Assembly (NCBI GenBank): GCA_963680875.1
Contig: OY804589.1
Location: forward strand, 19,612,413-19,676,412
DNA: 64,000 nt
Direction: 5' to 3'
Origin: Bathymodiolus brooksi
Lineage: Eukaryota; Mollusca; Bivalvia; Mytilida; Modiolidae
Part shown: one piece after another, positions 22,901-37,900 of the stretch
How the letters are laid out: every line of letters begins with the position of its first letter
Position numbering within the stretch: the first letter of the stretch is position 1
Translations under genes and position numbers: made by a program
Notes under the pieces: model-generated
Told to the model about the DNA's origin: nothing
What the model saw: only the letters and a program-made list of their open reading frames with translations
Database searches by the model: none

Positions 22901-25900
22901 ATAATCCAAAATACAATGGTATAACAATTCAAGAAGACAGGAGGAAATAATTCAACATTTTTCTCCATTTTTGTTTTCTCTCTCTATTTGTGGACAGAAT
23001 GTCAAATACTAAAGAACATACCTGTAATGTATAACTATGAAATGCCAGTAGATATTTAAATCCTGTATTTTGTAAACATACATTGTATATGGGATATAAT
23101 TGCAATTTACATTTGCTTATCCCAGATGTTAGACCATTGTAGTGTATCATATAACAACATTATCTACAATGAAATATAACCTTTTACTAATGAAGAGTAT
23201 GTTCACACAGCATACCACGAGTAATGCTCGACTGGTACCTAAAAGTAAAGCTATTTACCAGATACATCACAGCGCATTTTGCACATAAAATGCATTATTC
23301 ACAGACCAATGTGAACAATACAACACTTCCTATTCATCTAATAATACTAACTGACAACACTATTTCGATCTCTGTTTTTATTGATGTTCTCGGTGCTCAT
23401 GGCTGTCATATATTCCGGCGATTCGTGCTCCGATTTCTTGGCTTCCAGCATCTAAAAATGATTGCATAAAATATGAGATGTTAGGAGGGCTCGTGTCTTA
23501 TTTACGTTATTTATGTGTGTTTGCGTATAGTGGTGTCCGACACTTAGTGTTTTGTGTGTTTGTTTTGTTTGTCTTCGTCGTGTCTACTCTATGTTGCCAG
23601 TTGCTCTGGATTGTCCTTTTTTGATTGCTCCTTCGGTATACTCTAATGTTTATTTTCGTTCTGTGTTTTGTGTACCCGGTGTTGCCATTTTCTCTGGATT
23701 GTCCTTTTTTGATTGCCTCTTCAGTTTTCGCTAACGTTTATTTTCGTTCTGTTGCCAGTTTCTCTGGATTGTCCTTTTTTGATTGACCCTTCGGTATTCT
23801 CTAACTTTTATTTTCGTTCTGTGTCTTGTGTACCCGGTGTTGCCATTTTCTCTGGATTGTCCTTTTTTTATTGCCCCTTCGGTATTCTCTAACTTTTATT
23901 TTCGTCCTGTGTCTTGTGTATCCGGTGTTGTCAGTTTCTCTGGATTGTCCTTTTTTGATTGTCCCTTCGCTAATCTCTAACGTCTATTGATTAAGTGAGA
24001 AATATACTGTAACATAAATAACATTATAATCTTGTATACTAAAACAGTATAACTATCGTGAAAAACTACTTCTGGATAAATTAACATTTGAATATGCATC
24101 ATGGTAAGTGAAATATCTAATGTTTGAGCATTTCCAACAACGTTTACGAAGAGTTTGAAGACAACAAGGGTAGTGAATCCGTAAATCAAAGAAGGCCAGT
24201 CAACACAATGGGCAAAAAAAGCGCAAAAGGACAAACAACGATCTACAAATCAATACACTGTAAACTATAGATCGAGTAACACGAGCCCAACTTAACACCG
24301 GGGGAGAACACAGGTGCTCTGGAAGGATAAGCAGTTCCTGCTCCACTAGTGGCACCCGCCGTTTTACTCTAGTTACAAACCGTATGATAAGTTATTTACT
24401 GCTCATTAGACTCCGTACCTTAAATTCTTCGTTAATTCTTTGCAGATTAATTGGACGTTTGTCTGACTGGATATCTCTCCATACTTCATTGAACTTCTCT
24501 TTCCGTATACTGGTGTCCATCATGGTAAACGCTTCAAGTAAAGCGTAATGTAGACAGACGTATTGGTGCTGTAAAAATATATGTTGATGCATTACACAAA
24601 CTCCATGACTTATTTTAATATTCGGCGTAATTTGAGGTGCAGTTAGGTTATGGTGTGTAATGCCACTTGCAACAATACTTCAGTTATATCGTGGCGGTCA
24701 GTTTTCTTTGTGGAGGAAAACGTAGAACCCGGAGAAAATCACCCACCTGTCACAAGTCACTGATAAACTTTATCACACAATGTTGTATCGATTACACATC
24801 GCCTGAGCGGGATTGGAACTCACAACGTTAGTGGTGATAGACACTGATTACATAGGTAGTTGTAAATCCAACTATCATACGATCACGACTGCCCCCAGCG
24901 TAATTTGAAACAGACGAAGTAACATTAATATATTCGTATGACACGTTCGACAAATATAATGTTTTACTTACAGGAGTCTGGATCATATTCATACGACTGT
25001 ATCTCATTTTCATCACAAACTTAGCAATATTAACATAGCCAGTGGTACGTCCTTCCTCCAACAAAGCATCTAGTGCAATGTATGTTCCGGTTCTACCAAT
25101 GCCAGCACTGTAATATATACATACTATGATAAGTGCACGAGCATTCAATGACTCTGCTATTGTACTGATGATGTTTATAATGTAATTCAACGCTTTTTAT
25201 ATTGTGTGGTCGCTTTGAGTGGAAGCGAATCAGTGCAATATTTTACAATATTTTAAGCATGGAACATTCAATGACTCTGCTATTGTACTGATGATGTTGA
25301 TGATGTCGTTTTTTTCCTGCTATATTCTGTGGTCTGTTTGAGTGTGGAAGTGAATAAGTGCAGATTTTATAATAATTGTTTCTTTATATCTATATTGTGG
25401 TTGGATATCTATTCATAAGGAGGTGGAGATTTTGGATCAAATTAACCTGTGTTCGGGTCGGTCAGTTCTATACAAGGATATACATTTCCATCAGCTTATG
25501 CCGAGGTCTTTTTGTAATCAATGATTTGTGGTGAGAGGTAGTTGTTAGTTTTGTTGGTATTGTTGAAATTGTTGACCTACATTTTTCACAACGAACTCAT
25601 TCGTTTAATTTCTATCATCACTGATATCAATAACTCAAATATTGCAAATAGCTTAATAGGAATAAGACTTTGAAGATTCGGAAAGGGTGATCAGAATCTG
25701 TAAATAGGAAGACAGAAAACACAAGAGTTAAAAGTGTTCACAGTTTTCCGGTTGTTGATTGATTTTGTCTGTTTATATACTTATGAGTTTTGCCTTTCCC
25801 TTTGTAAGATTGTTCGGAGTTCGGTAATTTTGTTATTACCCTTATACACAATTCACCACACGTCAGGAAAATTTGTGGCATCCAAAGCATACAGTAATGA

Positions 25901-28900
25901 CTTGGACATACTTTAATATTGCGCGACTCGCTATTCCATGGAACACAACAGACATGATTCATTTCGATCAAAGGAACGGGATACAATAGGCTTCTATGAG
26001 TAATCAAATTGAATTTTGTATGGCATAATAAAAAACATATTGGGTATCGATGTAATTTGAATTTATATATTACATGCTTACCTGCAGTGAACCAGAAGTG
26101 GACTACTTTCCGTTTGATTATGGTCTGTCGTGACATGTCTGTGAAATAGTACTAGATACAGTGGATCTGGTGTTCCATGATCTGGCCAAGCTGTAAAGTG
26201 GTGCTGGGTTACAACTCTCTTCTTTTTTGTCTAGATTGTGGTAGATTAAGTGCAAATAATCATATTGTAATAATTGCATATACATTTACTAAGTACATGT
26301 GTTCTCGTTGTGAATTGACATAAGGATATAAGGAACACTGTGGAAAAGAAGATGGCAGGGCGTATACATGCTAGCAATCTTTGTATGTCATTTTGTACAG
26401 CTTTTGTTTTATATGTGACATAGATTAACCAAAATACACATTTACATTAATATAACGGTTAATGGGTCTTCCAAAATTCGGCTTATCAACAGAACATTAT
26501 TTGTATGGTAGGTAGTTAGATGTACACCTACCTATAATACCACTTGGGAGTTTTATTGACGCCCGTGGTGGAATACACTAGATTCAGTTGTGTGGACAAT
26601 AGCCTTGCCAGTGACCTGTGGCAGCCGAGTGGTTACTACCCAAGTACTACTGTTTTCCCTACAAATAAACTGACTGGAGGGATATAAGTGAAATATTGTT
26701 AGACACGTAATAACTAATTCAGAAGATCGACTAGAAATGTCCCCTTTTTAGATCAAAATACAGGGTACATATGACCATGTTTATCGTGTTGGTTTCAAAT
26801 GCAAATAACCTACCGAAAAAAAAAACCAACCAAACCCCCCCCCCCCCAAAAAAAAAACCCAAAGCAAAATCGCAATAAACACGTATAATTTTTACATATT
26901 TCTATGTTGATTTCAGATTCGGGAGTGAAAATAACCCTCATTTGTTGAAGCTTTGGTTCATGAAGATTAAGTAAGGGGATCTTCGTTTGTTTTGTTTTTG
27001 ATCAAATACAGAATTAGAAAAAAACAATTATGTAATACAAATCCAACCTTTTTGTTCATAACAGATATTTCCCTTGTTACATAAGCTGCTCTTTCTTTTT
27101 CTGTCACTAGTGTCAGGACCAGACTTCCATATGTCATTTGTTTACCACCAACTGGCCAGTATCTATCACATTTAGCCTAAATAGATATAAAACTTAAAAA
27201 GTAAAAATACCTACAAATAAGAGTAATAACAAAATTACCTAACACGGAGTAATCTTCCAAAGGGAAAGGCAAACCTCATATGTCAACAAACAGACAAAAT
27301 CAATCAACAACCGGAAAACTGGGAAAAACTGCAATGACCCTGACTTGGTACAGGCATTTCCAAAGAATTGGTGGGTTGAATCAGATTTTATGACGCCAAA
27401 CCTCCCGCTTCCATTACGGTTAAAAGGTTCCGTTGCCACTATTGCAGCATTTTTAACAATACTGGGATAAATTAGGTATAATAGTAGTCAACGCAGTACT
27501 TTATGAAAATCCATCGTTTATTGTCGTCTGCAGAACGGTTTAAATAAACGGTAATCTTCTTACACAATTTGATTTCAAATGAGATGTTAAATGACGTCAT
27601 GTCTAAACCACGATTACTTAGTCCTTATCTTTATACATTTTCACATTTACTTTATGAAAATCCATCGTTTATTATCGTCTCTGCAGAGACAGAATATTTG
27701 TCGACAAGATTTTGGTATCGGAATATAAACTTTATAAGAGATAAGGCGAATCTTGTTATAGCCCTGGTCCAGTAGCCTGTTTCTCAGATAAGATAACGTT
27801 TCAAGAAATCAGAATAATTGCTACTGCCCCTTGTATAGCGAATCAATTGCGAGATGTAAACAAATTTTGCAGGAGAAGCTGGTATATTGCTGCACATATT
27901 TGGAAAATTTATGATTTTAAAATTGAAGTCATCCCGTTTATCATAAATTTTAGTACTGAGTTGATCATTGTCGTCAAATTCGAGGTATAAGTCCATAAAT
28001 GATGCGGACGAAGCTGTATCTGTGGTCTCTTTAACTTCCAGCTCTGGAGGATATATCAATGGAAGAAATTCTGCAAATCTAGTATTATTGATAGATAAAA
28101 CGTCATCAATATACCTGTATGTGAAATTAAAGGATATAGCTTCATGAATTTTCTAATCTTTTACACGATTTTGAAGAAACTCCGACTCATATGAGTATAA
28201 AAATAAATCGGCTAGAAGAGGGGCACAATTTGTACCCATTGGTATGCCGACGACCTGCTGAAACAGTGCCCTCCAAAGGAAACAAATATGTTATCGATGA
28301 GGAACTCCAGCATACTGATCACTTGTTCCTCGGAGTAGCATGCTTTACCTTTTTGAATTGTGTTTGAACAAATATGTGGAATTGTAGCTTAATACAACAA
28401 GTTTTGAGCCATAGTTTCTATGACTGAAAGCTTTGTGAATGGTTTCTTTTAAGCGGGTTTTTAATTTGTCATGCGTTGGGCGGTATACAGGTTTGAAAAA
28501 TCAAAAGATCTTTAGAGGTTTTCAAAATCCACATGTGATTTATGCCACTATATTTCTGTTTTCCCTTTTTTACTGCAGACATAATCTTTGTCAGGATCAT
28601 CATGTATTTAATATATTTACTGCATATAGAGTGGAATAAAGCCATAAGAGGGCCGTCGTGGTCGCGATCGTAAAATAGTTGGATTTACAAACTATGTTTG
28701 TAATCAGTGTCTATCAGCACTAACGTTGTGAGGTATAATGCCGAATTGGCGTTAAACACCATAACCCTTACACTAACCCAATGAAACAATAAAATACCGA
28801 ATAATAACGTAGATATCACATTTAGTGCGCAGGATGTTTTCTGGAATAATCGTCATCAGGTACACTCAAAGTAAAAACAATTGCAAAGCCCTAAAGGGAA

Positions 28901-31900
28901 CCTTAGTTTTAATAATAATTACATTATTTTTAGAAATTGTAAATTTCAGTAATATATAATTATCTGATAAACAATGTATGTGGGGAAACATTGACTATTG
29001 GGTGGATCATACCTTCTTGGACTAATAGTCCACCAGCAGAGATATCGATCCAGTGATTCAAATTAGATATCTAAACATAATTAATATTTAGTATCGATTA
29101 ATATGCAACAATATCACTAACCATTTATTCTTGTTTAGATATTTAGAACAAAGCATACACCTATAAAGAGCATAATCGATTAGAAAAAAGTCATAAACAT
29201 TTGACTTTTTACACACAAAAGGAAAACAAGGTTGGGCTATGGTGTTTAACGTCAATTTCCACAATATCTCAGTTATATCGTGGCGGTCAGCTTTATTGGT
29301 GGAAGGAAACCGGAGTACCCAGAGAAAACCACTGACCCGTCGCAAATAAGGGTAATAATACAATTACCGTACACCAAGCAATCTTCTAAAGGGAAAGGCA
29401 AAACACATATGTCAACAAACAAATAAAATCAGTTAACAACCGGAAAACTGGGAAAACCGCAATGGCCCTGACTTGGTACAGGCATTTCCAAAGAATGGGT
29501 GGGTTGAATCAGAGCACATACTGTTGTATTGAGTACACTCCGCCATGAGCGGGATTCGAACTCACAACTTCAGTGGTAATAGGTACTGATTGCCTATGTA
29601 GTTGTATATCCAACAGAAAGGCAAACAAAATTGTAAAGAAAATATAAAAATTTAACTAAAAAGGTATAAATTAATAACCTTTCCTGATTCTTCTAGATTT
29701 GTCAACATAACAATCTTCTTTACGTTCTTCTGCCAAATCATTCTCCAATGGTCTGAAATAGTAATCTTTATCGGACCTGTAAAATATTATAATGTAATAC
29801 AATTCAATACAGCGCTAGGATTAGGGTTATAAGGTGTTTAACGCCACTTTCAACAATATCTCAGCTATATTGTAGCGGTCAGCGTTTATTGAGTGATGGA
29901 AACCAGAGGACCTTGTGAAAACCACCGACCTCTCACAAACAAACTTCTTTATTACATAATGGGGTATCGAGTACACCTCGCCTGAGCGGGATTCAAACTC
30001 ACAACTTTAGTGGTGATAGGCACCGATTGCACAGGTAGTTTTAGATCCAACCACCATACAATCCCAACCACGACGGACCCTGACAGAAGTCAAATGGTTA
30101 GTCAATTAATAAGTGATTTATTTCAATTATATATGAATTAACACATTATTCATTTTTGTTGTCTTTTTTTGCTTTTAGAAGCAGCAGTACAAATGCTGCC
30201 TAATGTAATATATATAGGCTTCCGTTTTCCATTATTCGAATTATTCCGACATTTTATGATAGAATGATAATAATGTATATGAAGATATCATTTAAAAAAA
30301 GTGTAGCTACCACAATGTGAACAGAAGCGTTATTGATATATCATGGTTCGATACCTTTGCTGGCGGACTATTAGTCCCCGAAGGTATCATCGGCACAGTG
30401 GTCGGTGTTTCGGCACTGGCATGGGTTATTAAATATATCTATTATTGAAGTTGACAGTTCCTAATCATTAATAAAGATAAGGTTCTTCTCCCTCAGACAT
30501 AGATGCCCTTAGCCGATTGTTGGTGTCATGTTTAGTCCCATTAGTTTACTTGCTCCCACAGATATTAAAACTGTTTGCTTTCCAATCTTTTGACCATGAG
30601 CGTACGCGTCGTGCGCAATAAATTCGATATCTACGCTTTTATCTATTTCGTTTCTAAGAAAAGTCAATCTGTGAATTAGAAGAGAGATAATAGTAAAAAA
30701 TGTCAGTGGTGAACTTTATACTTAGATATATATATTCACAAAACATATGGTATCTAGAGCACATGATATTCTTCCACTAACAGTGTATAATTACCTTGAG
30801 ATGCGATGTAACATTTGTCTTTTTCAAAACCCTGAAAGGAAAATCAAGTTATCTGATAATATCGTTCTCATTATTACAGTTTTATACATAGGAAATGTAT
30901 GTTTACATTAATAATTATAATTCCCAGCTTTAATTATCAAAGGAACATTTTCAATTTTTGAACAAGTTATACTATATAACCTGGTTTGGCCCAATTTACG
31001 CTTAATAAACGAGTAAGCGGTTTGTGAATATAATCCAAAGTATAATATGTTCAAAAATTTCCAATATTTCTTTATACTTTAATCTTTACAAAAAAAAAGA
31101 TGAATCCTCGATTTAAATAGCGATTATTTCATTGGACTATTTGAATTTGTCTGTAGCGAATGAATACGATGGTTTCGTCACAATTCAAACTGAGGTTATC
31201 CTGTATTACCAATGTTGTTCCAGGCAGATTAGCTAATCAGATTCAAATTAACTTATTTATAATTGGAAACTTTGTATTACACATCTATTTTCAGTAACAC
31301 CTTTTCCAATATAAAAGACATCACATATACCAGTTTGTCTTTTTTGCTTTATTGAATATTTTCTCCTGACAGCGAAAAGGAAAAAAAAACACTTTCACGA
31401 CAAACTTTTAACACCAGTCATACTCACGTCAATGTAATTTGCATTGATATAGTCAGACGTTCCTGATCCATGATCTGTTTCTAGAATTACCCCTGAATGA
31501 TCATCTGTTTAAAGAAAATAGTGCCCTCTTTTATTATTTAACTTAATGTTTAAACATACTTAAACATATATATGGTAGATTTTCTTAAACACTCTGTTTA
31601 TTTTAATTACACTTTAAGCTTATTTTCATATTAACATTAAGCATATCAATACTAAATAAACTTTAGAGAAAACCAAAGGGGCAATCGAGAATGGACAATC
31701 CAGAGGTATTGGCAACATTGCCTACACAAGACAAAGGATGAAGACAAACAAAACCCAGCAGAGACAACTTAAAAGATGAACAACACGGACTCCACCAAAA
31801 ATCGGGGGTGATCCCAGGTGCTCACGAAAGGTAAGCAGTTCTTGCTTCTTATAAGACACCTGCCATGGCATTAGTCTAGTTGTAGGACACCACTATGCGC

Positions 31901-34900
31901 AATTAACCAAACAGCACAAGTAAGACGAGAGTCCTCCTACAAACAACTGGAGGTAGAGACGCATCGAACATTGTTTATGCGGAAATCGTAACGGACATCA
32001 CAATACGGAACTAACATAACAACACAAGCTTATTAAAGTATATGAATTACTCAACTCGACACCGACATAACAAAACATTGAACACGTAAGAAATAACAAA
32101 TGGCCAAAACCAGCACTGAAACTCAACTCAGACAATCAGCTATCAGGATACACACATTTCCCAAATTATTATTTTATTATTTATACCATTAAAAAGTAAC
32201 AATCGTAATACTTACATGGTAAAGTAGTTCTATATCTATTCTTCACGACGTTTTCCTTGAGTTGTGATTTTGTTGTTGGATGCTGAGCTCCATATTGCAT
32301 ACTCTAAATATATATATATATATATAGACGTTTGTATAATATACTTTATTTCCTGTGACTGTATAATGAATTCTTCATTATCCTATCCAATATATTAAAA
32401 ATTGCTGAGTTAGATTGCTGTCAAATTATAATATTAAGTATATATGTACCATCTACACACGCTTATACACATGTCTTGCGTCTATCCCTAGATTTTCCTT
32501 ACGAGACAAGGTAACACTACGACTATTGAAGCTCCTTTTTTAGGGAGTGGATGTAGTCGAGTGGTCTAGGGCGCTGGACGTAAGGCTAAGCGAATGGTGC
32601 TGCAGTGTAACAATGGTGTGGGTTCATATCCCGTCGAGGGAAGAACAAAAATTTGACAGCTCTAAAATCTAATTCTAACACTGTTTGGTTTAATTTTCAG
32701 ACGTATATAATATTTAGTATTAACCTAGTATCCTTTAAAGTAACTTTGAGATCCAGTGGGACAGATATATTGTATGGTTGTCACTTGCTTCTAGACGTTT
32801 GTATAATATACTTTATTTCCTGTGACTGTATAATGAATTCTTCATTATCCTATCCAATATATTAAAAATTGCTGAGTTAGATTGCTGTCAAATTATAATA
32901 TTAAGTATATATGTACCATCTACACACGCTTATACACATGTCTTGCGTCTATCCCTAGATTTTCCTTACGAGACAAGGTAACACTACCACTATTGAAGCT
33001 CCTTTTTTAGGGAGTGGATGTAGTCGAGTGGTCTAGGGCGCTGGACGTAAGGCTAAGCAAATGGTGCTGCAGTGTAACAATGGTGTGGGTTCAAATCCCG
33101 TCGAGGGAAGAACAAAAATTTGACAGCTTTAAAATCTAATTCTAACACTGTTTGGTTTAATTTTCAGACGTATATAATATTTAGTATTAACCTAGTATCC
33201 TTTAAAGTAACTTTGAGATCCAGTGGGACAGATATATTGTATGGTTGTCACTTGCTTCTAGACGTTTGTATAATATACTTTATTTCCTGTGACTGTATAA
33301 TGAATTCTTCATTATCCTATCCAATATATTAAAAATTGCTGAGTTAGATTGCTGTCAAATTATAATATTAAGTATATATGTACCATCTACACACGCTTAT
33401 ACACATGTCTTGCGTCTATCCCTAGATTTTCCTTACGAGACAAGGTAACACTACGACTATTGAAGCTCCTTTTTTAGGGAGTGGATGTAGTCGAGTGGTC
33501 TAGGGCGCTGGACGTAAGGCTAAGCGAATGGTGCTGCAGTGTAACAATGGTGTGGGTTCAAATCCCGTCGAGGGAAGAACAAAAATTTGACAGCTCTAAA
33601 ATCTAATTCTAACACTGTTTGGTTTAATTTTCAGACGTATATATAAATATATAAATATATAAAATCAAGATATATAACCATGTATGTAGTCGTCACAGCT
33701 TCTATTGTATACGGTGTTTGCTAATTTAATATCCCCATTGCCACGTAGTACGCATTCGGGTCTGTTCGATTATGCATCAATAGATTATTAATGAATTGAC
33801 CATACAGTCGAGCTTAATTGTTTTTTAAATATATTTGTTCTTCATGCCTTAATTTACTATAAATGTTTACTATAAATTTGTGTTATTCCATATTATAATG
33901 TTCAATTGTGTATGTTATAATATATGTAGTGATCGTATGGTAGTTTGATTTACAACTACTTATGTGGGTTTGAATGCCATTCAATCGGAGTGTACTCGAT
34001 ACAACATTATGTGAAAAGTTTACCAGTGACTTGCGACAGGTTGGTATTTTTCTCCTGGTACTTCGGTTTCGTCCACCAATACAACTGAACGCCACGATAT
34101 AACTGAAATATTGTTGGCATTAAACCCCACAATCCCCTCCACTTTATGTAATGGGAGAATACTGTCTAAATTGTGTAACTTGTGTCTGATCCTTTTGTCT
34201 TTATGAACAATAACATATGTTTAAAGTGAATGTTATCGTGCCTACAGACTATGTAATAACTTTATTAGTAAAGCCCTTATTTTTATATATATACATAATA
34301 TCTACAGAGATAATATACCGAACATACACTTATATACCTGATAAGATTACTTTATTTAGCAATTGATTGTATAATTACACCTTTATATAGATTTTGTCGA
34401 TTTTCATTTGACCACCGGCGAGGTATGTGCATGATGATTTGACTGTTTTCTGCAGATATTGTTGCTGCTTTATAATAGCATTATGTTCTTTGTACAAAAA
34501 CGTTTTTTTCTTTACTTTTTTTTAGCACAAATAATGATGTTATTACACTTAAATTTGCTGTAAACAATTTACTAGGAATACAGCTTTTAACTAGTATCAT
34601 TAATCCTGGAAACAATTTATTAGGAATACAGCTTTTACCTAGTATCATTAATCCTGTAAACAATTTACTAGGAATACAGCTTTTACCTAGTATCATTAAT
34701 CCTGTAACCAATTTACTAGGAATACAGCTTTTACCTAGTATCATTAATCATGTAAACAATTTACTAGGAATACAGCTTTTACCTAGTATCATTAATCATG
34801 TAAACAATTTACTAGGAATACAGCTTTTACCTGGTATCATTAATCCTGTAAACAATTTACTAGGAATACAGCTTTTACCTAGTATCATTAATCCTGTAAA

Positions 34901-37900
34901 CAATTTACTAGGAATACAGCTTTTATCTAGTATCATTAAGCCTGTAAACAATTTACTAGGAATAGAGCTTTTACCTAGTATCATTAATCCTGTAAACAAT
35001 TTACTAGGAATACAGCTTTTACCTAGTATCATTAATCATGTAAACAATTTACTAGGAATACAGCTTTTATCTAGTATCATTAATCATGTAAACAATTTAC
35101 TAGGAATACAGCTTTTACCTAATATCATTAATCCTGTAAACAATTTACTAGGAATACAGCTTTTACCTAGTATCATTAATCCTGTAAACAATTTACTAGG
35201 AATACAGCTTTTACCTAGTATCATTAATCCGGTAAACAATTTACTAGGAATACAGCTTTTACCTAGTATCATTAATCATGTAAACAATTTACTAGGAATA
35301 CAGCTTTTATCTAGTATCATTAATCATGTAAACAATTTACTAGGAATACAGCTTTTACCTGGTATCATTAATCCGGTAAACAATTTACTAGGAATACAGC
35401 TTTTACCTAGTATCATTAATCCTGTAAACAATTTACTAGGAATACAGCTTTTACATAGTATCATTAATCATGTAAACAATTTACTAGGAATACAGCTTTT
35501 ACCTGGTATCATTAATCCTGTAAACAATTTACTAGGAATACAGCTTTTACCTAGTATCATTAATCCTGTAAACAATTTACTAGGAATACAGCTTTTACCT
35601 AGTATCATTAATCATGTAAACAATTTACTAGGAATACAGCTTTTACCTAGTATCATTAATCCTGTAAACAATTTACTAGGAATACAGCTTTTACCTAGTA
35701 TCATTATTCCTGTAAACAATTTACTAGGAATACAGCTTTTATCTAGTATCATTAATCATGTAAACAATTTACTAGGAATACAGCTTTTACCTGGTATCAT
35801 TAATCCTGTAAGCAATTTACTAGGAATACAGCTTTTACCTAGTATCATTAATCCTGTAAACAATTTACTAGGAATACAGCTTTTACCTAGTATCATTAAT
35901 CCTGTAAACAATGTACTAGGAATACAGCTTTTACCTAGTATCATTAATCATGTAAACAATTTACTAGGAATACAGCTTTTATCTAGTATCATTAATCATG
36001 TAAGCAATTTACTAGGAATACAGCTTTTACCTGGTATCATTAATCCGGTAAACAATTTACTAGGAATAGAGCTTTTACCTAGTATCATTAATCCTGTAAA
36101 CAATTTACTAGGAATACAGCTTTTACCTAGTATCATTAATCCTGTAAACAATTTACTAGGAATACAGCTTTTACCTAGTATCATTAATCATGTAAACAAT
36201 TTACTAGGAATACAGCTTTTACCTGGTATCATTAATCCTGTAAACAATTTACTAGGAATACAGCTTTTACCTAGTATCATTAATCCTGTAAACAATTTAC
36301 TAGGAATACAGCTTTTACCTAGTATCATTAATCCTGTAAACAATTTACTAGGAATACAGCTTTTACCTAGTATCATTCATCATGTAAACAATTTACTAGG
36401 AATACAGCTTTTACCTAGTATCATTAATCCTGTAAACAATTTACGAGGAATACAGCTTTTACCTAGTATCATTAATCCTGTAAGCAATTTACTAGGAATA
36501 CAGCTTTTATCTAGTATCATTAATCCTGTAAACAATTTACTAGGAATACAACTTTTACCTAGTATCATTATTCCTGTAAACAATTTACTAGGAATACAGC
36601 TTTTACCTAGTATCATTAATCCTGTAAACAATTTACTATGAATACAGCTTTTACCTAGTATCATTAATCCTGTAAACAGTTTACTAGGAATACAGCTTTT
36701 ACCTGGTATCATTAATCCTGTAAACAATTTACTAGGAATACAGCTTTTACATCGAAACATTAATCCTGTAAACAATTTACAAGGAATACAGCTTTTACCT
36801 AGTATCATTAATCCTGTAAACAATTTACTAGGAATACAGCTTTTACCTAGTATCATTAATCCCAAATGTTAAGATTGATAACACCATTTTCTGATATTTA
36901 ATAACTACAGTTGATGGAAAATAAATTCAACGTTTGCTAAAGGCAAGATGCATGGTACATTACTTTGCAATTGAATTTAATATGATGATTTTAGAATCCT
37001 TCCTCATCTTGTTTATTCTTTTATTCTTTTTATTTTTTATGTCTTCATTCTGTATCTTGCGTCCAATGTTACCTGTGTCTCTGCCTTGTCTATTTTTGAT
37101 TGTCCTCTGTTTTCGAAAGCGTTTATTCATTCGGCAAATTATCTAACTGTTAAACACTAATTACCTGATATTCCTCTTTCAATCCCTCGTTTATTTGTTT
37201 TCTTCCTATATATCCCTTCAAATCGTCCACGTTAACACAAGAATAAATATATGTTATGTTTTGATAAGTCATAGTTTCATTTGGGCTCATGTTTATTTTT
37301 GATGATGCTGGTATTATATCATCAACTGTGTCAGTGGAAGAGGTTCGATTAGGCATGCTGATGTTGATGTACATTTGGTCCTCTCTGCCTTCTGAAAAAA
37401 ATATAATGATCCGTTAAACGTGACCATACAGGTATAAATTCAATGTTATGCGTAATAGCGTATAATAAGGTAACATATACATTTAAGCGATCAGGATTCC
37501 TTACAAAGGACGTTTCCATTGAAAAATGCCACAGCTGGATCTTTCAATTGACATTTTCAAATGAAAACAAAAATTATTCCAAATGTTAGAGAAAACAACA
37601 GACAAAGGTAACAATAACTAAAATACACAGAACGAAGATAAACAAGTCAAATTACAGAACTAATAAGCTAAAAAGATGATCAACAAAGGACCCCACAAAA
37701 AAAAGAATGATACAAGATTTTCACTACTATTTGTCATCAGAATTATGTTGTATATATATCATGTTTATTCATAGATGACAACGAAGATGCTCCCTTTTTG
37801 CAAATCCCCCGCCATGACTTTTCATCGGACCTTAAACATAATACGACGGGTGTCACGAATGGAACAGCACATGGTTACCCTTCCGTAACATCTGATGTCA

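Larger units (their letters stand above)
32325..33645. repeat. 467-bp tandem repeat, about 2.8 near-identical copies
   Basis: The unit starting TAGACGTTTGTATAATATAC recurs at 32325, 32792 and 33259; the last copy is cut short near 33645. Only isolated substitutions separate the copies, so the amplification is recent. Each copy contains one tRNA-like sequence. The array lies in the intron just upstream of exon 9. Confidence 0.93.

Noticed and set aside
22929..23150. Minus-strand frame with [14 protein letters not shown] that superficially resembles a PTP strand
   Set aside because: It lies out of order between D2 exons 17 and 18, which join perfectly without it; the resemblance is weak.
32653..33332. 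Two identical 70-codon open frames 467 bp apart
   Set aside because: They are the same stretch of the tandem repeat; no coding features.
32325..33645. CRISPR-like or integron-like array
   Set aside because: Units are contiguous 467-bp tandem copies with no spacers, in a eukaryotic intron.
34481..36865. Repeated 16-residue open frames (62-161 codons) on the minus strand
   Set aside because: The 48-bp unit keeps frame by length alone. Recurrent TGA stops, lack of splice context and intronic position argue against a protein.
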